A DNA stretch of 64,000 nucleotides, taken from Clitoria ternatea (taxonomy: Eukaryota; Streptophyta; Magnoliopsida; Fabales; Fabaceae). The notes under the pieces are model-generated. The model was given only the letters and a program-made list of their open reading frames with translations, was not told the origin of the DNA and searched no databases. Positions within the stretch are counted from its first letter, which is position 1; each line of letters begins with the position of its first letter. This document shows, in pieces, positions 1-8,981 of this stretch. Location: contig CM075672.1 in NCBI GenBank assembly GCA_037962975.1, forward strand, positions 53,204,501-53,268,500, in the 5' to 3' direction. The position numbers and the translations under genes were made by a program.

Positions 1-963
1 GCTTCTATCACTGCCAGGAAGAATCATCATCGCATGGTCCTTTCGTTACAAGGTAAACCAAGAGACAACCGTCCTTTTAGAGACGGGGTTGCTACTTCGA
101 TAATCTCTTTCTCTGATGATGACTTCGGACCAATTATCCCTGGAGAAGATGATGCAGTGGTAATTGTGGCAGTTATCGCCAACAAAGATGTGAAAAGGAT
201 ACTTGTTGATCAGGAGAGCTCCTGTGATGTAATCTTCTATAGCTGCTTTAAACGTATGGGCTTTAATGATTCCGACCTGCAACCTTACACGTAGGATTTG
301 ACAGCTTTCAATGGAGCTAAACAGCCAACCAAAGGGTACTTAGACACCCTGATATCTTTTGAAGGGGAGCCTGGGGCTAGAACAGTGAAGTCTAGGATTT
401 TGGTGATTGATGTGGAATCACCTTTCAACGGAATCATAGGCCGCCCCACACTAAACGCAATGGAGGCCATCGTCTCAACTCCTCATTTACTCATTAAATT
501 CATTGACAAAGATAATAATGTGTCTTCTGTCAGAGGGGACTAGGAGATGGAAAGGTATTGTTACAACCTAAGCCTTAATATGGTGAAGCTCCAAATCTTC
601 AACAAGAAAAGAAAGTTAAACGATGGAGGATCGGTGGCGGGGTCTGTGAGTCTCGTTGACTTGGACCCTAAGGCAGAGTTGTACATTAATCCATCCAACC
701 CATCAAAGCCCACGCCGGATGGAAGTTCCAGGGACATTGTATTGGGAGATTCTCTAGGAAAGGTCACCCATATTAATGACAAGCTAGAAACAGAAATGGA
801 GCAGCGACTATTGATGCTTCTGCAGGAGTTTAAAGACCTTTTCGCATTGACAGCAGCAGATATGCCTGGTATGGATCCAGACTTTTGTTGTCACAAGCTA
901 GCTGTTTATCCAGAGACGAGGCCGGTTGCCCAGAAAAAACGAAGACTGGGCCCAGAAAAATAG
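1..963 (+). pseudogene. Tat gag-pol fragment with protease
   Basis: One reading frame (frame 1) from the window edge, continuing into RT. The protease active-site region reads LVDQESSCDVIF near 205-240; in the family the residue after VDQ is normally Gly (VDxGSS), here Glu, so the site looks inactive as well as broken. A flap and hydrophobic stretch follow (SRILVIDVESPF, FNGIIGRPTLNA). From about 547 the segment is the protease-RT linker ending in the conserved pre-RT motif GPEK. In-frame TAG stops sit at 292, 541 and 961; the last two replace positions where relatives usually carry Gln. No frameshift is seen in this segment. Confidence 0.8.
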
Positions 964-1884
964 AAAGCTGCTTGTGAGCAGACAGAAGAATTACTGAAGG
1001 CCGGATTTATTAAAGAGGTCCGCTACTCCTCGTGGCTTTCCAACGTCGTCATGGTTCAGAAATCCAATGGAAAATGGAGAATGTGCACTAACTACGTGGA
1101 TCTCAACCGTTACTATCCCAAAGACATGTATCCTCTCCCTAATATAGATCGGATGGTGGATGATTCATCTGGCTACCAGTATTTAAGTTTCATGGATGCG
1201 TATTCAGGGTATAACCAGATTTCGATGTGGGAGGAGGATCATGAGAAAATAGCTTTCATCAATGATCATGGTGTCTTTTGCTACACTGTTATGCCCTTCG
1301 GCCTGAAGAACGTTGGGGCCACATACCAGTGTATGATCAACAAGGTGTTCGAAAGCTTACACACCCAGATAGTCAAGGTGTACATTGATGACATTATCGC
1401 CAAGACCTCTGTAGGAGATGACCACATAGAGGACCTGCGCCAAGTGTTCTTACGTCTGAGGCACTACAACATGAGGTTGAACCCCTTGAAATGCACTTTT
1501 ACAGTCCCAGCTGGGAAATTCTTGGGTTTCATGTTGACGCAGCATGAAATTGAGGCTAATCCAGGAAAGTGCCAGGCCATCCTTAACATGCAGAGTCTAA
1601 AAAATGTGAGGGAAGTTCAGTCCCTAAATGGAAAAGTAGCAGCCTTGGCACGATTCATGCCCAAGATGGCCCACAGATCACTTCCTCTATATAGGGTCTT
1701 GAGGAAAACTAAGAAGTTCGAGTGGGGACAGGAGCAGGAACAAGCTTTTCAGGAGCTTAAGGAGGTGCTGTCGAAACCTCCCATATTGGTCAAGCCTGAC
1801 CCCGGAGAAACACTTATCATGTACTTGGGTCGCTCTGTTGAAGGAAACCCCGGATGGTCAAAGGCCGATATATTTCACAAGTAA
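964..1884 (+). pseudogene. Tat reverse transcriptase domain
   Basis: Same frame as the protease fragment. RT landmarks in order: WLSNVVMV, KWRMCTNYVDLN, YPLPNIDRMVD, FMDAYSGYNQI, VMPFGLKNVGATYQ, the catalytic VYIDDIIAK (about 1,378-1,404), then LRHYNMRLNPLKCTF and FLGFML of the thumb. The YIDD box keeps both metal-binding Asp. The segment from 1,051 is open to the stop ending at 1,884. Near 1,840 the frame is lost where the RT connection should pass into RNase H, consistent with a small deletion. Product of an RNA-dependent DNA polymerase working in the element's virus-like particle; this copy cannot make it. Confidence 0.88.
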
Positions 1885-2743
1885 AACATTGCAAGGTGCT
1901 GAGAATAGGTACCAGAAGATTGAAAAGGCCGCTCTTGCCGTCGTTTTCACTTCGCGATGCTTGTATCCGTATTTTCATGCCCATCCTATTGTTGTGAGAA
2001 CGGATTTACCACTCCGATCTGTGTTGAGCAAGCCAGACCTCGCTGGTAGAATGATCAAATGGTCCATTGAACTCTCAGAGTTTGATATATTTTATGAACC
2101 TCGAGGTGCTATCAAGGCTCAGGTCCTGGCTGACTTTATCATGGAAATGACAGGGATAGATCCAGCTATACCTTGTGTTCATTGGACCATCCATGTGGAT
2201 GTTTCATCAAATCAAAGAGGCTCCGAAGCAGGTGTAGCCCTTGAAAGCGATGACGGTGTGTTCCTGGAAATCTCCCTTCATTTTAATTTCAAAACTTCAA
2301 ACAACCAAGTAGAATACGAAGCTTCTTTAGCTAGGCTTTGAGCTGCGATTGACATCAGAGCATCTGAAGCAACACTATGCAGTGATTCACAACTCGTGAT
2401 TTCACAAATCTTGGGAGATTATCAAGCTCGTGAGCCTCAACTCTAGTTATACCTAAACTATGTCAAGGAGTTGAAAGAGAAATTCTCCAAGATGGAATTT
2501 AAACATGTTCTGCATGAAGAAAATACCAGAGCGGATGTACTTTCTAGATTGGAAAGCACTAAACGGCCAGGTAGCACCACAACGTTGGTCCAAAGTACGC
2601 TGATATCGCCCAACATTCCTCTATACCCTTCTTTAAATGCTATCACCATCGATTATACAAACACATGGATGGCCCCCTATATCCGTTATCTGGCCGACGG
2701 ACAGTTGCCTGCTGATTTACTCGAGGGGTTAGGAATAACCTAG
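1838..2743 (+). pseudogene. Tat RNase H and archaeal-type RNase H
   Basis: The frame moves to frame 2. The first part is the Ty3/gypsy RNase H (PIYFTSKTLQGAENRY, ALAVVFTSRCLYPYF, VLADFI). After VHWTIHVD near 2,190 a second RNase H module begins: HVDVSSNQRG, NNQVEYEASLA and CSDSQLVISQI supply the expected acidic residues, as in the extra archaeal-type RNase H of Tat elements. In-frame stops: TGA at 2,339, TAG at 2,444 and TAG at 2,741; both TAGs sit where relatives have Gln. No frameshift between them. This tandem RNase H is the best lineage marker in the first 3 kb. Confidence 0.82.
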
Positions 2744-3333
2744 TTATTTTCCTCCGTCGAACATCCACAAACCAACGGCCAAGCTGAAGTTGCCAATAGA
2801 GAGGTGTGAAAGGGTTAAAGAAACGTTTGGGGGAAGCCAAAGGCGGATGGACACACTAGTTATGCCATGTCCTTTGGGCATACCGAACTACACCGCATTC
2901 TTCCACCAATGAATCCCTGTATCGCTTGACCTATGGGGTGGAAGTAATGATACCTGTGGAATTGCAAACTGCTTCTGCGAGGGTCAAGTACTTCTCTGAA
3001 GAAGGCAATGACGCTAACTTGGCATCAGGAATGGATGTCGTACAAGAGCTCTAAGAAGAAGATTTTGTTAGGGATCAAGCCATCAAAGCCAAAGCCGTCC
3101 TTCGATACAACAAACGAGTCCAATCCAGGACCTTCAACGTTGGGGATTTGGTTTTGAGGAAAGCAAGCATGGGGAACAAATTTGCACACCAGGCCAAGTT
3201 CACTCCGACATGGGAAGGTCCCTACAGAATATCATATGTTTGCGAAAAAGGCTCCTATCGCCTGGAGAACCTCGATGGCACCCGAATCCGTAACAAGTGG
3301 AATATTCAGAATTTACACGTTTACTATAGCTAG
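2744..3333 (+). pseudogene. Tat integrase C-terminal remnant
   Basis: Only the end of integrase is left: HPQTNGQAEVANREV carries the last catalytic Glu of the DDE triad. The HHCC zinc domain and both Asp motifs are missing between LPADLLEG and LGIT, so an internal deletion joined RNase H-side sequence directly to the end of the core. Further on are WAYRTTPHSSTNES, GDLVLRKASMGN and FTPTWEGPYRI, the usual C-terminal DNA-binding region. Stops and a frame change near 2,800-2,850 break it; 3,148-3,333 is open and ends in TAG. Catalytically dead by deletion. Confidence 0.82.
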
Positions 3334-3573
3334 TTGGTAAGATGGCGTGTACTATTTTTCCTTGCTTGGGTTTTTCCCATTGGGTTTTATCAAGAAGGTT
3401 TTAACGAGGCACGACCCCAATTGAGCTCCTATTGTAATTCATTATTAATGAAATATTCTTTATGATCACCCATTGTCTTTATGATTTCATTCGATGCACA
3501 ACACTGTTATGACAAGATGATTTCAGGATGAACGATCCTAATAAATTATCCATTGTTGGCCATGAACACCAAC
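3334..3573. other. Tat 3' untranslated region
   Basis: Non-coding sequence after the last pol stop. It begins with a T-rich stretch (tttttccttgcttggg) and an AATAAA-like A/T stretch near 3,440-3,460. Nothing else recognised before the tandem array. Confidence 0.5.
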
Positions 3574-3891
3574 GAAGAATGGTGAATGGGTAAAATCCAA
3601 CACCAATGAAGACCGGCGAATAGTTAAAATCCAACACCGGTGAAGAAGAATGGTGAATGGGTAAAATCCAACACCAATGAAGACCGGCGAATGGGTAAAA
3701 TCCAACACCGGTGAAGAAGAATGGTGAATGGGTAAAATCCAACACCAATGAAGACCGGTGAATGGGTAAAATCCAACACTGGTGAAGAAGAATGGTGAAT
3801 GGGTAAAATCCAACACCAATAAAGACTAGCGAATGGGTAAAATCCAACACCGATGAAGAAGAATGGTGAATGGGTAAAATCCAACACCAGT
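3574..3891. repeat. 71-bp tandem repeat array
   Basis: The string gaagaatggtgaatggg starts at 3,574, 3,645, 3,716, 3,787 and 3,858, an exact 71-bp period. Each unit is two related half-units of about 35 bp, both containing aaaatccaacacc. About 4.5 units. Minus-strand ORFs over this block are artefacts of the repeat. Tandem repeats in the 3' region of Tat/Ogre elements are known and can seed satellites. Confidence 0.95.
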
Positions 3892-3900
3892 TCTAAGCTC

Positions 3901-4135
3901 AGATTGTAGGATTAAACCTAAACTTTGAGTACGGTTAGTAAGTTTGGCTGAACATCGATGAAGGCTTGGGCGCAGTAAGCTGGTTCTTTTTTAAGACCAC
4001 GCTAAACCCTAAGTAACGGGCGCAGTAGGTTCAGGATTAGCCCTGTTTTGAACCCCGTGTGGAAGGCTTGGATTGTAGGATGAAAACTGAACTCCAAGTA
4101 CAACTAGTAAGTTTAACCGAATGCCGGTGAAGACA
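3901..4135. repeat. Imperfect duplication about 170 bp apart
   Basis: A roughly 65-bp block at 3,901-3,966 (gattgtaggattaaacc, then gtaagtttggctgaac) recurs diverged at 4,071-4,135 (gattgtaggatgaaaac, gtaagtttaaccgaat). The motif gggcgcagta occurs twice between them. Decayed repeat next to the 71-bp array. Confidence 0.7.
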
Positions 4136-4693
4136 TAACATTACTTTCCTGGTTAGGAGATTCTCTTGCAGGATGAAGATTCAGTAAATATCACCACGAT
4201 TACTTCCCCTCAGGGAAAATACTCCCAATCATTTTCACGCTGACGACGTGATTTCTCACGAGGGCGACCCCCATCATGATTCTTATAATTGAAAGCCTAA
4301 TCATCAAAGATTAAGGTACCCCCATCATGTTCCAAATGTTGTGATTAAAGGTGACGACCTCGTCACAATAAAAGTTCAATATAATACGAAGTGGATAAGC
4401 TCTCTCTTTTCTTCCAAAAAAAATTTAACATTCCTTAAAATGAGCCTTTTTTTGGCTAAAGCACCCACACATGGGGAAAGTTTATCCGTTCTACATTCTA
4501 TGTATGTAGATCCGAACTGATTCAGTACACATACAACGTTTCTATTTAAACTGTTTTTGATAAACAAATGTTTAGAGAAAGTTGTAAATTCATTAATGAC
4601 ATCCCAGAGTACATAAATGATTAATTGAAATCCGGAGCTGATCCCGGAACACATCGGTATTAATTCAACAAAAATAATAAAACAAGAAAGCCG
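4136..4693. other. Spacer between repeat array and antisense ORF
   Basis: No ORF of substance. Part of it (about 4,265-4,310, cccatcatgattcttat) resembles 8,345-8,395, and the last 60 bp before the antisense ORF (gagctgatcccggaacac) match 8,938-8,958 before the second copy. So this spacer belongs to the unit that occurs twice. It would be the 3' flank and terminator region of the minus-strand gene. Confidence 0.5.
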
Positions 4694-7352
4694 CTACTTC
4701 TTTTGGCTTGTCCCTCCGCTCTCTTCCTTCTCCTTACCTCCGACCTCACCCTCCCTATCACCAACAGCTTTATTTACAACAGCATTAGCACTTGTTCCTT
4801 CACTTTTGGGGCGCTCAGTGATAGGGATCAGGAGAGAAGGCCCCATTGACTGGCCTTGGGGGAGAGGAGGCAGCTCGTACTTGGTGTTGGGTGGATCCTC
4901 CTGACGATCGTCAACAACGGCTACGAGTTTCCCTCTGTGAAACTCATAGAACGGATTGATACCGCTCAAATTAAGTTCCACTTTAGGATTGCGGTAAAGA
5001 ATTTGACGTACCGCCAACCAAAAGGATTCTTCGACTGCTTGGACATAAATTTCCACAGCCTCGTCCGCTCTGGCATTGGCAGCAGCCAGATCCACTTTTA
5101 GAGTGGTGACATCGTCATTCGGACTCGCCAACTTTAAGTTCTCAATCTCCAGGAGTAGCTCCTTTTCCCAACAGGACCAGTCTTTAGCCTCTTTGGAGTA
5201 GCTGCACTTATTTGCTTTCAACTCCTCTCCCAGCTTGACAGAATGCTCCCTCTCTGTGTAAAGGCTGGCACTGAGGTCGGAGTTAGCCTTTTTTTGATCA
5301 ACCAACTGGGCCTCCAGCTCTTTAATAAGCAATCTCTGCCTGGAGATTTCTTCATCCTTTTGTTCCCCGTCCTCCTTGGAAGCCTTCAACCGACTCTCCA
5401 GGCGCTGAATATTCGCTTTATCCTTGGCAGATGCAACGGTAAGGTCATTAACTTTACCCGTCAGTCTGCCTACTTCTATGCTGTTGTCTTCCAGCCTACA
5501 GTGACTTCAGAAGACCGGACAGCTCTTCCAACTGCCACTATCTGGCATTACAAGCTTGCTTTATTTCTTCAGGCTCCAGAGTGGTTTTCAATTTGTAGTA
5601 TGGATCGGGGATACAATGAGGTACGGGACCCTCATACACCAGGAAGGGGGCAAGATTGGAGTTTCCTGGAGGGGGCCAAGAGACCTTGGGCACATAGTAA
5701 ATGGTTATTGGTTTGGCACCGGAGGTAACAACGTTGCTTGGGGCATTCAGGGTTGGCCCTTCTACCTTCTTTCCTTTAGGAGCCCCAGAATCAGCTCTTC
5801 CTTCGGAAGTTTTTGGTTTTTTAGGAGAAGGTTGTGACTCCGCCTGCTTGGAGGAGTCATTTTTTGCCTTTCTCCTCTTCTCTCCGGCCTTCTTATCCTC
5901 AACACCGGAGGTAGGCTTTTCAGATCCGCCCTCCAACAAGGGAATGTCGTCACCAGCAAATGAAGTGAGGATTATGGTTTCAACAGTAGCCTTCTTGGAA
6001 TTCCGCTTTGGATGAATACTGTTCTCAGCCGCAACAGATTTCCCTCCAGCTTTCAGTGCCTTCAACTTCTCCATATCTGGTGACTCAGCCTTGATTTCAA
6101 CTTCATAATCAAATGAGAAGACTATCAACAATAGAAGATTTCAAGACATAAAAAGAAAGACAACAATGAGAAATGACAGGAAATTACGTAAATATTCCTC
6201 GCAGGTAGATTTTGACCCTAATAAACACCGACAGGAAAAGGATTTGTGTGCGCCGGTGTATGCTTCAAGAGCAAAGAGAACGTTTATAGAAGTGGAAGAT
6301 GATTCGCCCTCCTCACTATAATAAGCCTAGGAGGTTAATAAGAAATGCTTGTGGGACCAAGCCACGGGAAATTCATTTATTCCTTCCTTATTTAGCCAAA
6401 AAATTGGATCCTTAGGCTTGATACGGATCCTGGTGAAGTAGGATTTGAAAGAACGCCCGTCAACTTTGGCGGAGTCGGTGTAGGATTCGAAGTTGACAAT
6501 CCTGGAGAGAGTTCGGAGGGTCACCAAGCTTACTCCTCCGCTCTGCTTATTTGCACGACGGACCACTTGCGTGAAATAAAAGAGTATAGCAACCGTCGAT
6601 GTAAAGTTAAAGTGCTCCCCAAGCACTTCAAGAGAACGGATCAATCCCCATCCGTTGGGGTGAAGCTGGGAGGGGGCGCAGTCCAAGAATCTCAAGATCC
6701 CCATTTGGAACTTTGTCAGAGGAAAGTGTACACCTAAGTTCAAGAAGAGGAAGTCATACATATAGATTGACCTCTCATCCAGCGTGTAACATATCCGCTC
6801 TGAGGGAAGGGGAGCCAACACCATAAAACGCTCCTTGTGTTGTTCCTTCTTGAAGACTATGAAGTGAGTTTTCAACCTTGCTCTGTCCTCTCTTGTGTGG
6901 ATAGACGGTGTGTCACGGAATTCATCGGCCACCCAGCAGTACGGACACATCTTCTGGAGCTTCAACCAGTCAATCCGATGTGCAAATACGTTGTATAACC
7001 CTGAGGTGGTCTTCAGAATATACTGATGAGATGCCGCTCCACCACCAAAAGTGCTCTCCCCAGTCATTTTCCGTAGAGCTAACTTAAAAATCTTTACACT
7101 GCGGTAAAAACTCACATCATCAGAGAGGTATAAATCAACGTTCTCCTCACTCTCACTAGAAGAGGATTCTGAAGAGGGTATTATCACCCTTCGCCTTGAG
7201 TAGGGCGACACCTCCCTCTCTGAATGAAGTATCCTTGAGTAGGAGATCACAGGGATCCTCCTACCATGACTTATAGGAGTTCGAGACGAAGCTCTTCCTC
7301 CTCTAACCCTAGGGCCAACATGGCCCGAACCAATATGACCTCTCCCAGACAT
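4694..7352 (-). pseudogene. Antisense ORF copy 1 (Transposase_28-like)
   Basis: Minus-strand gene opposite to pol. Exon 1 (7,352 to 6,188) starts MSGRGHIGSG, has a Ser/Glu-rich acidic tract, then a domain with WVADEFR and FPLTKFQMGILRFLDCAP-SQL-PNGW at about residues 210-240, resembling Pfam Transposase_28 ('putative gypsy type transposon'). An 87-nt intron (6,187-6,101) keeps frame into exon 2, which has basic patches (PKRNSKK, SPKKPKTS) and, at 4,694-5,389, a heptad-rich coiled coil ending in GINPFYEFHRGKL and LPPLPQGQSMG. Breaks: TAG at 6,329-6,327, where copy 2 has Gln; TAG at 5,540-5,538; and a frameshift between 5,538 and 5,389. Antisense ORFs in this position are known in Tat elements. 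Function unknown; the domain name does not prove transposase activity. Confidence 0.75.
6101..6187 (-). other. Predicted intron in antisense ORF copy 1
   Basis: Read on the minus strand, exon 1 ends TATTTAC and the intron starts GTAATTTCC; it ends TTATGAAG before TTGAAATCAAGG. Length 87 nt. The exon 1 frame (7,352 mod 3) and exon 2 frame (6,131 mod 3) agree after removal. Copy 2 has a GT-AG interval of the same length at the same point. Confidence 0.7.
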
Positions 7353-7519
7353 TCAGAAAACTTAAGGAAAATATGAGAAGATAAAGGAGATGGTTACCTA
7401 AGGAAGGGAAGGTAGTGAAACAAACTTCACAGAAGCAAGCACAAACGTCTTCTTGAAATTTTTGCAGAGTTTTGTCAGGAAGGCAAATCTAAGTGATTTT
7501 TGAATCCACTAAGTGTTCA

Positions 7520-7526
7520 TTTTATA
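7520..7526 (-). promoter_or_regulatory. TATA box for antisense ORF copy 1
   Basis: Minus strand TATAAAA, 168 nt upstream of the ATG at 7,352. The surrounding sequence (plus strand cactaagtgttcat) is conserved with the equivalent site at 11,804-11,810. Inferred, not proven. Confidence 0.55.
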
Positions 7527-8106
7527 AGGGGTGAAGAGTTTCAATTATTGGTTCAAAGGTTACGTCGTTTACTACCAAACGACACCTTTACGTAAAAACC
7601 AGGCTGTCGTTTCAAACCCTAAGGCACGAAAACAGCATCGATTCGTCAAAAGGCCTCTCAAATGGGCCTTAAAATTCAAATTTCAGGCCCATAAAGCCCC
7701 TGAGTGGCTATAAGAAAGACACATCTAATCAAAGTAATAAAGACATTAATGACTTGACCACATGCGTAAAGGCATTAATTACTAATTATTAGAAACGTGG
7801 CAGCTGTTACTCGAATACCAAGAATTTCAAGTTTCAAAAACTTTTGGCATTCTCGTAACACAGATCTTTGTTCGGATCCATCATGAGTAATGTTACGACA
7901 ACGAAGCCTTCGCTCCCAGGATGGCTCCTCATGTGACAACATAATGTAGAATCCTAACACACGTTAAATAAATATTTCACCTATATTGATGAACCAGTAT
8001 CCAAACCAAATGCAAGTGATGTAGCTTGTATGAGCAACTTTACTAGTCCCTCACACAAGCTAGGGGACAAATAATGGTCTTGATACTGGATTTGATAGAA
8101 ATTTTC
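7527..8106. other. Region upstream of antisense ORF copy 1
   Basis: Non-coding. The part near 7,560-7,860 (acgtcgtttactaccaaacg; cagctgttactcgaat) aligns with 11,840-12,140 upstream of copy 2. At 8,057-8,070 there is a purine-rich run, aagctaggggacaa, that recurs at 12,340-12,352 and could be a polypurine tract with an LTR start at about 8,072 (TAATGG here against TGATCC there). Confidence 0.45.
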
Positions 8107-8376
8107 GAAAGTTTTTGAAGACTCAATCCGTAACCTATGATTGAGATACATTCCCCCAGGACGAATGATCTCAATCACATATTCTGTGATTTGATGATGT
8201 AACTCCTGGCACGGACAATTCCCATCATCATCCTTATGATGGAAGTCTTTGAAGAGTCAATTCGTACCCCTATGATTGAGACCTATTCCCCCAGGACGAA
8301 TGATCTCAATCACATATTCTGTGATTTGATGATGTAACTCCTGGCGCGGACAATTCCCATCATCATCTTTATGGTG
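8107..8376. repeat. 135-bp tandem duplication
   Basis: Two adjacent copies, about 8,107-8,241 and 8,242-8,376. ttcccccaggacgaatgatc starts at 8,151 and 8,286. The copies are nearly identical (cacggac against cgcggac), so this duplication is far younger than the surrounding decay. Confidence 0.93.
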
Positions 8377-8981
8377 GAAGACCTAACTACTAAAGTGTCA
8401 TTTCTCTTTTGAAGGAACACTTCTTCCAGAACGGATAATCTTAATCACCTATTCCGTGAATTGACGATGTAAATCCTAGTACAGACACGTGGTTGAAATA
8501 TCTTTACAGTTTCCTGAGCACGGAATGACACTTTTACGAGGGAAGATGCTTTCCCTTTAGTAAGATCAATACGAATTATTGCAAGTCATCCGTCCTATGA
8601 CATCGCTGTCGTGAACAACGGATCGACTATTTCTTTCCCCAAAAGAATTAAGGGTAATGTCCTCTGACAGGTACCAATCCCTTAACATACTTATACTTGG
8701 GGATAGTATTCATGTATAAATTTCTCCGTTCCAAAACTCATTCATCTTAAATGATTTGATTAATTTTCTAAGGCAATTATTTCAATCCGACCTCAAGATT
8801 AATAATTACACTAGAAGGATTATTGAATACTGAAATGATCATTGAAAACAACACCTGAATGGAATTCAATTCATATTCAATTTATTCATAAAAAAGCAGA
8901 ATTACATGTGTATTGTTTAATGTTAATCAAAAAACCAGAGCTGATCCTAGAACACAGCTTTACACCAGCAAAACAACAAGA
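8377..8981. other. Non-coding spacer before antisense ORF copy 2
   Basis: No supported ORF. A further diverged relative of the preceding 135-bp unit lies at about 8,405-8,500 (ttccagaacggataatc; ttgacgatgtaaatccta). The end (8,930-8,981) corresponds to the 3' flank of copy 1. Confidence 0.45.

Noticed and set aside
3479..3887. Three overlapping minus-strand ORFs (up to 123 codons)
   Set aside because: They are translations of the 71-bp tandem array in different frames; the repetitive protein follows the repeat, not selection.
5243..6015. Plus-strand ORFs opposite antisense copy 1, and similar ones at 8,842-10,200
   Set aside because: Shadows of the minus-strand gene, which has domains and conserved splice signals.
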